A stretch of 64,000 nucleotides of DNA. Source: Sphingobacterium humi (GTDB taxonomy: Bacteria > Bacteroidota > Bacteroidia > Sphingobacteriales > Sphingobacteriaceae). Each line of letters starts with the position of its first letter. Position 1 is the stretch's first letter. The position numbers were made by a program, and so were the translations under genes. Under the pieces are notes generated by a model. That model did not search any database. It was not told the DNA's origin and saw only the letters and a program-made list of their open reading frames with translations. This document shows, in pieces, positions 1-8,135 of this stretch. Location of the stretch: NCBI RefSeq assembly GCF_009768885.1, contig NZ_WSQA01000012.1, positions 62,001-126,000 of the forward strand. The letters are read 5' to 3'.

Positions 1-1
1 G

Positions 2-1015
2 AATATCCTAGAGAACAACAAGCTGAGCCGCGATTATACGACCTATAATCCGGGGTTGAGATTTCGCTATAACCTCAATAAAAACAAGAGCATACATATC
101 AACTTAGATCGCACGAGCGACTTGCCAAACCTCAGCCAGATCCAACCCTTACGTCAGAATACCGACCAAATGAACCAGACGATCGGGAATGAGAACCTGA
201 AGCCGTCCAGCAGGAACAACATTGGATTCAATTACACGTCCTTTGATATCCTGAAGGGTAAGTTTGTGTATATGGGCGGAAACTACAGCCTCACGGAGAA
301 CCAGTTCTCGCAGAATGTCATTGTCTTTTCTGATGGTACGCGCGTGATGATGGCCGATAATATGGACAAAAACAGCCAATCTTTAAATTACTATTCCGGT
401 TATGGATTCGATCTTTACAAAAAGCTACAAATCAAAAGTATGTTTGGTCTAAATGCGAGCTATAGTACCAACTACAACCGCATTCAGGAGATTGATGGAT
501 CATATTCACATGACTTCCTATTCCAATCCCTGCGTTTCGAGGATAATAAAAATACGAATATGCTTTACGGTGCTAACTTTGGCTTTGAGCGCCAGACCAC
601 CAAGGGTTTTGATTTCCGCATGAAGATTTCACCGAGCTGGAACCTGATGCGTTCCACCTTCACACCGGATCAAAATTCTGAAGGATTTGTATTAAATGGG
701 ACTAGTGATTTCACCTTATACCTGCCCAAGAAATTCCAATTCTATGGAAATGCAAATTATCAATATGAGGCTCCTACCAAGGTGTATGCCGAGAAGTTTG
801 AACGTCTTTTGTTTTCGCCAGGGCTGCGCAAAAAGTTCCTGAAGAATGAAAGCTTAACGCTAGACTTTCAGGTTAAAGACCTTTTCAATCAAAATAAGGG
901 ATACAACCGTAGTCAATCGGCCAGTTCCTTTACCCAACAAACTTATACTACCATATCCCGTTACTTTATGTTAAAAGCATCTTGGGATTTTACCTCCATG
1001 AAAGTGTCGCAATAA
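2..1015 (+). CDS. Outer-membrane beta-barrel protein, C-terminal part (5' truncated by window)
   Basis: The frame is open from base 2, so the true start lies before the window and only about 337 C-terminal residues are seen. They show alternating polar/aromatic strands (repeated Tyr/Phe/Asn, for example NYSLTENQF and MLYGANFGFER), as in the TonB-receptor-like outer membrane barrel family (OMP_b-brl_3 type) of Bacteroidota. The protein ends with an amphipathic strand (FMLKASWDFTSMKVSQ). The next gene, a GLPGLI-family protein, starts 1 bp after the stop, a common Bacteroidota pairing, so the two are probably co-transcribed. The substrate cannot be told because the N-terminal CarboxypepD-like and plug regions are outside the window. 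Confidence 0.8.
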   Translation, partial: NILENNKLSRDYTTYNPGLRFRYNLNKNKSIHINLDRTSDLPNLSQIQPLRQNTDQMNQTIGNENLKPSSRNNIGFNYTSFDILKGKFVYMGGNYSLTENQFSQNVIVFSDGTRVMMADNMDKNSQSLNYYSGYGFDLYKKLQIKSMFGLNASYSTNYNRIQEIDGSYSHDFLFQSLRFEDNKNTNMLYGANFGFERQTTKGFDFRMKISPSWNLMRSTFTPDQNSEGFVLNGTSDFTLYLPKKFQFYGNANYQYEAPTKVYAEKFERLLFSPGLRKKFLKNESLTLDFQVKDLFNQNKGYNRSQSASSFTQQTYTTISRYFMLKASWDFTSMKVSQ

Positions 1016-1016
1016 T

Positions 1017-1808
1017 ATGATGAATAGAAGCTATATCACCTTATTTTTCCTGCTTTGCTTAGGTTTAATGCAAAGCCAGGCCCAACATGCCTTTTTCCCG
1101 GAACAAGGGATTATTACCTACGATAAAACCATTCACGTTAAAAATCTATTGAAGCGACAGCTGACCCTGATACCCGAAGGTGATATGCAACGCCGATTCC
1201 TGGAAAATATGATTCCCAATGCGCCTGAAACAGCGGTATTGCAGCGGACTTTGAACTTTACCCCAACGGAAGTGTCGGTAGAACCCGTTCCGAAAAACCA
1301 TGAACCCTTTATTGCGCAGCTGATGCAATTTGGGATGCTGGATTATGGAACCAAATTCTATCAGAATTTCGCTAAAAACGAATCGCAGGTTAGTTTAGAA
1401 TTCGGAGGATCCGCCATAATGATCAAGGATAGCCTGCCCTCAGTAAAATGGAAGATTACCAATGAATACCGCAATATTGCAGGCTACGACTGCCGACGGG
1501 CCAATGGCTTAACCCAAGACTCCGTGTATGTGGTAGCCTTCTATACCGATCAGATTCCAACCCCAGGTGGGCCCAATGTGATTCAAGGATTGCCCGGCAT
1601 GATCTTAGGGCTGGTTATTCCAGAGCAGAATGTCAATATCTATGCTTCAAAGGTAGAGTTGACAGCAGCGAAGGTAAATACCGATCTGTTGAAGAAGAAA
1701 GGTGAGGTCGCCAGCCGAGAAGATACGCGGAAAAAACTGCTAGGCAGCTTAGGACGCTTTATTAAAGAAAAACAGTTCCATTACCTCTTTACGGCCATGT
1801 TCCTCTAA
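1017..1808 (+). CDS. GLPGLI family secreted protein
   Basis: This 263-residue protein has a signal peptide (hydrophobic residues 5-20, cleavage likely after SQAQ). Residues 191-196 read GLPGMI, the motif that names the GLPGLI family of Bacteroidota. The family is of unknown function and is usually encoded beside TonB-dependent or barrel proteins, as here with 1 bp spacing after the upstream barrel gene. The start is an ATG doublet at 1017/1020. The protein is probably periplasmic or cell-envelope associated. No catalytic motif is visible. The family call is firm, the role is not known. Confidence 0.85.
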   Translation: MMNRSYITLFFLLCLGLMQSQAQHAFFPEQGIITYDKTIHVKNLLKRQLTLIPEGDMQRRFLENMIPNAPETAVLQRTLNFTPTEVSVEPVPKNHEPFIAQLMQFGMLDYGTKFYQNFAKNESQVSLEFGGSAIMIKDSLPSVKWKITNEYRNIAGYDCRRANGLTQDSVYVVAFYTDQIPTPGGPNVIQGLPGMILGLVIPEQNVNIYASKVELTAAKVNTDLLKKKGEVASREDTRKKLLGSLGRFIKEKQFHYLFTAMFL

Positions 1809-1825
1809 GGCCAGCGGAGCTTATA

Positions 1826-1866
1826 AAACATAAAAACCCGAATCATTGATTCGGGTTTTTATGTTT
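1826..1866. terminator. Bidirectional intrinsic terminator
   Basis: A perfect 20-bp inverted repeat (1826-1845 and 1847-1866) has a GC core CCCGAATCA/TGATTCGGG flanked by A and T runs on both sides. It lies between two convergent genes, the GLPGLI gene (+) and the histone-like gene (-), and can stop transcription from both. Confidence 0.85.
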
Positions 1867-1879
1867 AAAACGGGTAAAA

Positions 1880-2062
1880 TTAATTTTTACCGTCGTTTTT
1901 CTTAGCGGTGATTTCGTTACGAATATCTTGTGCTAAAGTTTTGATGTCTTGTAAACCTTTACGAACGCGAGTTCCAGCAGCAGAGTTGCCATTGTTAAAG
2001 AATTTTTCTGCATCAGCTTCGATTGAAGCTACTAGCTCTTTTAATTTAGTGTAGTTTTCCAT
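1880..2062 (-). CDS. Histone H1-like protein, Hc1 family
   Basis: This is a short protein (60 residues), highly charged, with the pattern MENYTKLKELV, FFNNGNSAAGTRVRKGLQDI and a Lys-rich tail. It matches the small Hc1/histone-H1-like proteins that are widespread in Bacteroidota and are thought to bind DNA or act in nucleoid organisation. It is predicted to be helical throughout with no signal peptide, hence cytoplasmic. It is a stand-alone gene with an AT-rich upstream region of about 125 bp, and its 3' end faces the bidirectional terminator at 1826-1866. Family assignment is confident; the DNA-binding role is inferred from the family. Confidence 0.8.
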   Translation of the reverse strand: MENYTKLKELVASIEADAEKFFNNGNSAAGTRVRKGLQDIKTLAQDIRNEITAKKNDGKN

Positions 2063-2189
2063 TTTTTTAATTAATATAATTTTAGTTTTTCTTAATTAAT
2101 TCTCTAAGATATTATAAATATACAAAAGGTATGCAAACAAAGCTAATTTTCCCGCTTTTTTTTATGTTTAAAAGCCTTTTTTATAGTAT

Positions 2190-4328
2190 CTATTCTACGA
2201 TTTTCAACTCGTCGATAATGTTCTGCGCACCGGCAAATTTATCGATAATGAAAAGAACGTAGCGGATGTCTACCGAGATTGTACGTTGTAATTTTGGATC
2301 AAAGATCACATCACCGGCCATCGCTTCAATGTTACCATCAAAAGCCAAGCCAATTAATTCACCATTTCCATTTAAAACCGGCGATCCAGAGTTTCCACCG
2401 GTGATATCTTGGTCGCTCAAGAAGTTCACAGGCAAGTATCCTGCGGCATCAGCATAGCGCCCGTAATCTTTCTTTTCGTACAATTCCATTAAGCGTTTTG
2501 GCAAGTCAAACTCTTCATCGTTCGGCTTGTATTTAGCTATGGTTCCCTCCAAGGTGGTGTAATAGTTTACTTTGGCATCGTTGCGTTTGTCTTTCGGTAA
2601 AGCTCTGATTGTTCCGTAAGTAAGTCGTAATGTGGAGTTTGCGTCAGGGTAGTATTTCCCTTTGGGGTCCATTTCCAATACCCCAGCGATGTATTTGCGG
2701 GAAGCCGCTTGGAAATCGTTGGTTAATTTCTCCAAGGTAGGATTAGACTCGCGGTATTTGTTCATCAAGGCAGAAGACAATTGGAATAACGGATCGTTCT
2801 CTACCAATTTAGCATCTGGATTGGCCATGTAAGCGGCTAATTTTTCTTTTGAACTCATGATGCTATTATCGAACGCTTTTTGAATATCAGCCTGGAAATT
2901 ACCGCCATTTTTGTCGGCCATGCTGCGCACATAAGGAGCAATTTCTCCGCCTTTGGCTGCATATAGGTTCAACTCATCGGCCAATACATCAACCTCTAAA
3001 GGCAAGTAAACACCTTCGAAATTATCATTGATGTAAGCGTCTAATTGCGGTTGCATTTCTTTACGCTTAGCGGCGTTCTCACGGGCATATTGTATCATGC
3101 CATTCCCCAAGGAATAAGGTAATGCCGCAAAGGTAGACGAACGTAACATTCCCATCAGGAAGTTATCATGTCTAGCTTTCTCGTTAGTAGCTGCGTAATA
3201 AGCGTTAATAGTCGCAATTACGTCACCATATTTTTCTTTATTGGCCGGTTTATTCGCCCATTTGTTGAATTTCTTCTCTTGTTTAGCTTTGGTAGCTGCG
3301 GTTTTATGCTTGGTCAAGGCATCGATCATCCCTTGTCTGTTTTTCCAGTAGTTAGCAACGCCCGAGTATTTAGAAGCATAGTTAATGCGTACCGCTTGGT
3401 CTTTATCCATGTGTTTTTTCATGGCGTCCATACCTGTTTTCGAGGCTTCAACCCATGCCGGGTAAGCGAATTTCACGTTTTGGTCAATGCCTGCGGCGTT
3501 CATCCAACGGTTGGTACGGCCAGGGTATCCTAAAATCATGGAGAAATCACCGTTTTTAATACCTTTCAAGCTAACTGGCAAGAAGTATTTCGGTTTCAAC
3601 GGCACGTTTTCTTTGGAGTAGGCTGCCGGGTTACCATTTTTATCGCCGTATACACGGAAGATGGAGAAGTCGCCGGTGTGGCGTGGCCATTCCCAGTTGT
3701 CGGTGTCACCACCAAATTTACCGATGCTGTTTGGCGGCGTACCTACCAAGCGCACATCCGTATAGTCTTGATACACGAAATAGTAAAACTCATTGCCGTT
3801 ATAGAAAGAACGTACCGAAACCACGTATTTACCATTCTCGCTGTTTTCCGCTTGAATTTTAGCAATCTCTTGGTTAATTACACGTTCTCTATCTTTTTCT
3901 GACATCTTGTCGTTCACTAAGCTCAAAATACGCTTAGAAACATCGTCCATGCGCACGAAGAAACGTACGGATAGCGACTTTGGTTTCAACTCTTCGCTGT
4001 AGTTTTTCGCCCAGAAGCCATTGCTAAGGTAGTCATGCTCCGGCGTAGAGAGTTCCGCAATGGCATCATAGCCACAGTGGTGGTTGGTGAATACCAATCC
4101 TGAACCGGAAACAATCTCGGCAGTACAACCACCGTTAAACTGCACAATAGCATCTTTTAAGCTGGAGTTATTGATGCTGTAAATTTCCTCAGCAGAAAGT
4201 TTCAATCCTTTTTTCTGCATGTCTGCTTCGTTAAGGCGCTTGAGGTACATTAAAAACCACATGCCCTCGTCCGCAAACGAGAAGGTACTGGTGAGCACCA
4301 ATACCATGAATAATCCTAATTTTTTCAT
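2190..4328 (-). CDS. S46 family serine dipeptidyl-peptidase, DPP7-type
   Basis: The protein has about 712 residues from the chosen ATG at 4328 (MKKLGLFM...), which gives a clean signal peptide ending near FSFADEG. The longer frame to 4364 adds 12 residues without family support. S46 catalytic elements are present: His in TNHHCGYDAI, Asp in RHTGDFSIF and Ser in GGNSGSPV. The spacing His to Asp is 136, as in Porphyromonas DPP7. The residue 18 after the catalytic Ser is Gly (LAFDGN), the DPP7-type residue associated with hydrophobic P1 preference, whereas DPP11 has Arg there. It probably releases dipeptides from oligopeptides in the periplasm. It is divergent from the helicase gene. Confidence 0.9.
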   Translation of the reverse strand: MKKLGLFMVLVLTSTFSFADEGMWFLMYLKRLNEADMQKKGLKLSAEEIYSINNSSLKDAIVQFNGGCTAEIVSGSGLVFTNHHCGYDAIAELSTPEHDYLSNGFWAKNYSEELKPKSLSVRFFVRMDDVSKRILSLVNDKMSEKDRERVINQEIAKIQAENSENGKYVVSVRSFYNGNEFYYFVYQDYTDVRLVGTPPNSIGKFGGDTDNWEWPRHTGDFSIFRVYGDKNGNPAAYSKENVPLKPKYFLPVSLKGIKNGDFSMILGYPGRTNRWMNAAGIDQNVKFAYPAWVEASKTGMDAMKKHMDKDQAVRINYASKYSGVANYWKNRQGMIDALTKHKTAATKAKQEKKFNKWANKPANKEKYGDVIATINAYYAATNEKARHDNFLMGMLRSSTFAALPYSLGNGMIQYARENAAKRKEMQPQLDAYINDNFEGVYLPLEVDVLADELNLYAAKGGEIAPYVRSMADKNGGNFQADIQKAFDNSIMSSKEKLAAYMANPDAKLVENDPLFQLSSALMNKYRESNPTLEKLTNDFQAASRKYIAGVLEMDPKGKYYPDANSTLRLTYGTIRALPKDKRNDAKVNYYTTLEGTIAKYKPNDEEFDLPKRLMELYEKKDYGRYADAAGYLPVNFLSDQDITGGNSGSPVLNGNGELIGLAFDGNIEAMAGDVIFDPKLQRTISVDIRYVLFIIDKFAGAQNIIDELKIVE

Positions 4329-4427
4329 ATCAACCTTTTTTGTAGTAGGACAAATTTGCTGCAATTTGGCCGCAAATCAAAATGAATTGTCAGGAAATAC
4401 GTACACCAGCATGTCCGCAGATTTCCC

Positions 4428-4435
4428 TATCTTTG
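4428..4435 (+). promoter_or_regulatory. -7 promoter element TATCTTTG for the helicase operon
   Basis: TATCTTTG matches the Bacteroidota -7 consensus TAnnTTTG and ends 5 nt before the helicase ATG at 4441. The mRNA would have a leader of only a few bases. No clear -33 TTG was found at the usual distance, so this is a partial match. Confidence 0.55.
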
Positions 4436-4440
4436 TGGCA

Positions 4441-5787
4441 ATGGCATCATTTGAGGACTTTAAATTAAACCGTCAGCTGTTAAATGCGATAGCTGAAGCA
4501 GGGTATATCGTACCTACTGAAATTCAACAAAAAGCAATAACCCCGATTCTTGCCGGCCAAGATGTAATGGGCATTGCCCAGACCGGAACGGGCAAAACAG
4601 CCGCTTTTGTGCTGCCTATGCTGATGAAATTGAAATATGCGCAGGGAAATGACCCACGTGCTTTAATCTTAAGTCCAACCCGCGAATTGGCCATGCAGAT
4701 TGAAGAGAGCATCCGCTCCTTTTCAACTTACCTCGATTTACGTACTGTTTTATTATACGGTGGTTTAGGCCCAAAAACGCAGAAAGAATTGTTGTCAAAA
4801 GGTTGTGACATTATCGTCGCTACTCCTGGACGCTTCTTGGATCTCTATTTATCGGGAGAAATTAACACCAAATCGTTGAAGTTTCTGGTGCTCGATGAGG
4901 CCGATAAAATGATGGATATGGGCTTTATTTCCAAGATCCATCGCATCCTGGAAGTGGTGCCCCGCAAGCGACAGAACCTGTTGTTCTCGGCGACCATGAG
5001 CGAGCTGGTGCGCAAGATTGCTGGCGACTTTTTAGCTTTCCCTACGGTTATTGAAGTATCGGAACAGGCTACACCCGCCCAAACCGTACAGCAGACCTTA
5101 TACCATGTGCCGAATTTAAAGACCAAGCTGAACCTGCTGCAGCACTTTTTTAAAGACGACGAGGCCTTTAGCCGTATCATTGTCTTCTGTAAAACCAAAG
5201 TAGTAGCCGATCGTATTTTTGCTTTCTTATCGCGTAAGTATGGGGAGGAAGAGGTTCGTGTTATTCATGCCAATAAGGGACAGAATACACGTATCAACTC
5301 CATCAATGCCTTTAAAGAGGGGAATGTGCGCATCTTGGTGGCTACCGATGTGGCTGCGCGTGGGTTAGATGTTAGCCAGGTATCCCATGTCATCAACTTT
5401 GATGTGCCGATTGTGATTGAAGATTATGTACACCGCATTGGTCGTACCGGCCGCGCCTTTAATACCGGCGACGCCATAACCTTCTGCAATCCATCGGAAA
5501 CCTATTATATTTCCAAAATCGAAAAGCTGATCCGTCAGTCTATCCCGGTGCAGGAGATTCCTGAGGAGGTCGTTATCGAAAAGACACCATTTGATGAGCG
5601 CCAAGCGATTGCCAAGGAAATCGATAACCAGAAGAAAAAAGAAGATCCCGACTTTAAAGGGGCTTTCCACGATAAGAAATATGTTATAAAAGCCGCGCAG
5701 GCGAAAGCCAGTGGCGCCCGCCCCTCAAACCGGGGCAAAGCCAAACCTGGGAAAAGTAAATCCGCAGGACCTAAGAAAAAAAGATGA
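4441..5787 (+). CDS. DEAD-box ATP-dependent RNA helicase (RhlE-like)
   Basis: This 448-residue protein starts at MASFEDFKL, the conserved start of the family; an in-frame extension back to 4219 overlaps the divergent peptidase and is not family-like. Helicase motifs in order are the Q motif (PTEIQQKAI), motif I AQTGTGKT, Ia PTRELA, Ib TPGR, II DEAD, III SAT, V ARGLDV and VI HRIGRTGR. They are followed by a basic Lys/Pro/Gly-rich tail that probably binds RNA. The role is remodelling of rRNA or mRNA, including at low temperature. The stop overlaps the next ATG (ATGA), so it heads a four-gene operon with a small membrane protein, GldC and an EVE protein. Confidence 0.95.
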   Translation: MASFEDFKLNRQLLNAIAEAGYIVPTEIQQKAITPILAGQDVMGIAQTGTGKTAAFVLPMLMKLKYAQGNDPRALILSPTRELAMQIEESIRSFSTYLDLRTVLLYGGLGPKTQKELLSKGCDIIVATPGRFLDLYLSGEINTKSLKFLVLDEADKMMDMGFISKIHRILEVVPRKRQNLLFSATMSELVRKIAGDFLAFPTVIEVSEQATPAQTVQQTLYHVPNLKTKLNLLQHFFKDDEAFSRIIVFCKTKVVADRIFAFLSRKYGEEEVRVIHANKGQNTRINSINAFKEGNVRILVATDVAARGLDVSQVSHVINFDVPIVIEDYVHRIGRTGRAFNTGDAITFCNPSETYYISKIEKLIRQSIPVQEIPEEVVIEKTPFDERQAIAKEIDNQKKKEDPDFKGAFHDKKYVIKAAQAKASGARPSNRGKAKPGKSKSAGPKKKR

Positions 5788-6026
5788 AATTAACCCCGCT
5801 AAATATCGTGCTGGCCTGTGTGCTGGTATGGGCCATTACCGAAATGGGAAACGAAACCAAACCCTTGTTTTCTTGGGTATGGCTTCTGGTATTAAGCGTG
5901 CTGCTGATCTTTGTCGATATCCTCTTTCGGGTATGGATAAAGGATGGCCAACGCTTATGGACCATGCAGATTGGCTTCGTATTGATTGTGGGAATAATTA
6001 GTGTGTTGATAAAATTACAGTTTTAG
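5784..6026 (+). CDS. Small membrane protein of unknown function
   Basis: This 80-residue protein has three predicted membrane segments (about residues 6-20, 29-48 and 60-78) separated by short charged loops, including FRVWIKDGQ. It overlaps the helicase stop by 4 bp (ATGA) and ends 2 bp before gldC, so it is translated as part of the helicase operon. The tight coupling and a full set of hydrophobic segments support a real gene. I do not recognise a family and give no function. Confidence 0.75.
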   Translation: MKLTPLNIVLACVLVWAITEMGNETKPLFSWVWLLVLSVLLIFVDILFRVWIKDGQRLWTMQIGFVLIVGIISVLIKLQF

Positions 6027-6028
6027 AT

Positions 6029-6379
6029 ATGAAAAAAGCAGAAATAAAGCTTCAAGTGGAATTGGATGAAGCCAATGTGCCCGAGCGTATTCAGTGGACT
6101 TCCTCTGATGGTGAAACTTCCGAAGAATTACCCGCAAAAGCCATGTTCCTGGCCTTATGGGATGCCCAATATAAAAATACCTTACGCATCGACCTGTGGA
6201 CCAAAGATATGCCATACGATGAGATGAAACGTTTCTTCTACGAAACCTTACAAACCATGGCCGACTCTTTCCTTCGCTCTTCCGGTGGAGATCCGATGGC
6301 CGAAAAGGTAATTGGCGACCTTCGCGACTATTGCGCGCATTATGCCGATAAAATGGAAATCTTAGAACAACAAAACTAA
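6029..6379 (+). CDS. gldC: Gliding motility-associated protein GldC
   Basis: This 116-residue protein has the GldC pattern: EIKLQVELDEANVPERIQW near the N-terminus, then LRIDLWTKDMP and DEMKRFFYETLQTMADSF, and a C-terminal RDYCAHYADKMEIL. In flavobacteria GldC is a cytoplasmic protein linked to gliding motility, where its loss has mild effects; it is also kept in non-gliding Bacteroidota, so a broader role is likely. Here it sits alone among housekeeping genes, 2 bp after the small membrane protein and 18 bp before the EVE gene. No other gld genes are in the window. Confidence 0.88.
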   Translation: MKKAEIKLQVELDEANVPERIQWTSSDGETSEELPAKAMFLALWDAQYKNTLRIDLWTKDMPYDEMKRFFYETLQTMADSFLRSSGGDPMAEKVIGDLRDYCAHYADKMEILEQQN

Positions 6380-6397
6380 CCCTTAAAAAAGCCACAA

Positions 6398-6805
6398 ATG
6401 AACTATTTTTTAGTGAAATCTGAACCCTTCAAATACAGCTGGGAGCAATTTAACAAAGATGGGGAAACCTTCTGGGATGGCGTGCGCAACTACCAAGCAC
6501 GCAACAACATGAAAGCCATGAAAAAAGGCGATTTAGTGTTGTTTTACCACAGTAACGAAGGCAAAGAAGTGGTTGGCTTGGCCAAGGTGGTTAAAGAATT
6601 TTACCAGGATCCCACCACCGAAGACGAACGTTGGGTGGTGGTCGACCTGGCACCGGTGGAAACCCTAAAAACCCCGGTAACCCTGGAAACAGTGAAAGCC
6701 GACCCGCTACTGCAGGATATCGCCTTGGTAAAACAAGGGAGATTATCGGTGATGCCCCTGAAGCAAGAAGAATTCGACCGCATTCTGGAACTTGGAAGTA
6801 TGTAA
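6398..6805 (+). CDS. EVE domain-containing protein
   Basis: The 135 residues form a single EVE domain, related to the eukaryotic thymocyte nuclear protein 1. Typical elements are MNYFLVKSEPFKYSW, FWDGVRNYQARN, MKKGDLVLFYHSN and VVGLAKVVKEFYQD. EVE domains belong to the PUA-like fold and bind modified bases in DNA or RNA. It is the last gene of the helicase operon; the following 590 bp is repeat-rich and non-coding. Whether it reads a DNA or RNA modification cannot be told from sequence. Confidence 0.9.
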   Translation: MNYFLVKSEPFKYSWEQFNKDGETFWDGVRNYQARNNMKAMKKGDLVLFYHSNEGKEVVGLAKVVKEFYQDPTTEDERWVVVDLAPVETLKTPVTLETVKADPLLQDIALVKQGRLSVMPLKQEEFDRILELGSM

Positions 6806-6854
6806 TTGGTGGATGCTTGCAGCAGAAAGAAATTATCATCCTGTTGTCATCATT

Positions 6855-7075
6855 TTGTCATGGTGAGCGGAGTCGAACCACGAGCGACTGGTACGTCAGT
6901 GCAATTATCAACGATTATATTGCATATTAGTAATGTTTTGCTAAAAATACCTTTGATAGAAGAGTAGCAAAATGACCATCAATATTTGATATTTTATCAT
7001 TTTAATGTTTGTGGATGCGTACTACCTGTACTGACGTACCAGTCGTTCGTGGTTCGACTCCGCTCACCATGACAA
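6855..7075. repeat. 221-bp inverted-repeat element (MITE- or REP-doublet-like)
   Basis: The segment 6855-6900 is the reverse complement of 7030-7075 with one mismatch in 46 bp. The ends read TTGTCATGGTGAGCGG and the inner ends ACTGGTACGTCAGT, and they enclose 129 bp of AT-rich DNA. Related single copies occur near 31.3-32.1 kb. No coding capacity or obvious target-site duplication is seen. It could be a miniature inverted-repeat element or a pair of palindromic repeats. Confidence 0.75.
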
Positions 7076-7140
7076 GATCATGACAAAACGATGGTAATAC
7101 GTTGACAGCACGGTTATACAATGACCGCTTTCCCCCCTTG

Positions 7141-7173
7141 CTCACCCCTTTCACTCCCCTTTCAAACCCCTTT
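7141..7173 (+). repeat. Three-unit 11-bp tandem repeat, copy A
   Basis: The units CTCACCCCTTT, CACTCCCCTTT and CAAACCCCTTT follow each other directly. The same 33 bp occurs exactly, in opposite orientation, at 31605-31637. Confidence 0.85.
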
Positions 7174-7398
7174 CACGGCCTTCTGCAAACGGCTTTGCAA
7201 AAGAGCAACAAGGCTGTTATAAAAGCCTTACAAAAGTTCTCTCCAAAAGCAGTTAACCTTTCTTTCCCTCCTACAATCGGTAGAAATATGTGTTCACACA
7301 TTAAACAATCCGATTCGCTCATTTCAAACATTTTAGCAATAGGATTGATTTATCTTTATTATTAGGTATTTTTATAAGACGTACTAAACTAACCTATT

Positions 7399-8130
7399 AT
7401 GATAAAGGCGGTCATTTTGGATGATGAGATCAAGGGTAGCAACTTGATGCAGCATAAGCTGAAAGCCTTTTCTGAACAAGTGGAGGTGTTGCAGGTATTC
7501 AATGATCCGCAGGAGGCTTTAGGGAAGGTGAAGGCTTTGGCGGCGGATGTGCTTTTTCTAGATGTGGAAATGCCGGTGCTGAACGGTTTTCAATTCTTGG
7601 AGAAATTGGAGCAGTTCGACTTTGAGGTGATCTTTGTGACGGCCTATAACATCTATACCTTGGATGCGCTGCGGGCGAATGCCTTGGATTATTTATTGAA
7701 ACCGGTGAATCCGGATGAGCTACACAAGGCGATTATAAAGCTGGAGAAACGCATGGAGGGTAAGGAAAAATTAAAGCACCTGGAGCCGCAGCCCCAGCGC
7801 CAGTGCAGTTCGCGGATTGCCTTGCCTACGGCGGAAGGTATACACCTCATTAAGCGGGAGGATATTCTACGCATTGAGGCCATGAGCAATTACAGCGTTT
7901 TTTACCTCCTGAATCAACCTAAAATTATTGTTTCTAAAACCCTGAAAGAATACGAGCTGTTGCTGGAGGAGCCTAATTTTTTGCGGATAAACCGCAGTAC
8001 CATTGTGAATTTAGATTTCGTGGTGAAATATAAAAAAGGAGACGGAGGGCAGGTGGAAATGCTGGATGGCGCGGAGCTGGAAGTATCCTCGGCCAAGAAA
8101 AGCCTATTGATGGAACGCTTATTTTCCTAA
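7399..8130 (+). CDS. LytTR-family response regulator
   Basis: This 243-residue protein has two domains. A receiver (residues 1-120) has the acidic pair D8/D9, phospho-acceptor D55 in VLFLDVEMP, T81 and K101 (LLKPV). A LytTR DNA-binding domain (about 140-243) contains HLIKREDILRIEAMSNYSVFY and FLRINRSTIVNLDFV. It acts as a cytoplasmic transcription factor controlled by the histidine kinase gene that starts 5 bp after its stop. The target genes are not evident; no typical LytTR operator pair was recognised upstream. Confidence 0.93.
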   Translation: MIKAVILDDEIKGSNLMQHKLKAFSEQVEVLQVFNDPQEALGKVKALAADVLFLDVEMPVLNGFQFLEKLEQFDFEVIFVTAYNIYTLDALRANALDYLLKPVNPDELHKAIIKLEKRMEGKEKLKHLEPQPQRQCSSRIALPTAEGIHLIKREDILRIEAMSNYSVFYLLNQPKIIVSKTLKEYELLLEEPNFLRINRSTIVNLDFVVKYKKGDGGQVEMLDGAELEVSSAKKSLLMERLFS

Positions 8131-8135
8131 AGCCT

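Larger units (their letters stand above)
6806..7398. repeat. Repeat-rich non-coding gap
   Basis: This 593-bp stretch has no supportable gene. It holds a 46-bp inverted repeat pair (6855-6900 and 7030-7075), an 11-mer tandem array (7141-7173) and AT-rich sequence up to the LytTR regulator start. Reading frames inside it (for example 7102-7365) are low-complexity translations of the repeats. Confidence 0.8.

Noticed and set aside
4219..4440. N-terminal extension of the DEAD-box helicase reading frame
   Set aside because: The extension overlaps the divergent peptidase, lacks any family resemblance, and the conserved start MASFEDFKL lies directly after a -7 promoter motif.
6631..6930. Plus-strand frame of 99 residues over the EVE gene end
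   Set aside because: It overlaps the EVE-domain gene in another frame, is Gly/Pro-rich and runs into the repeat; no coding evidence.
6855..7075. Insertion sequence
   Set aside because: Inverted ends are present but the 129-bp core has no transposase and no flanking target duplication was seen.
7102..7365. 87-residue plus-strand frame in the repeat-rich gap
   Set aside because: It translates the 11-mer array (LTPFTPLSNPF); the same peptide-like string appears on the opposite strand at 31443-31697, which shows it is a repeat artefact.
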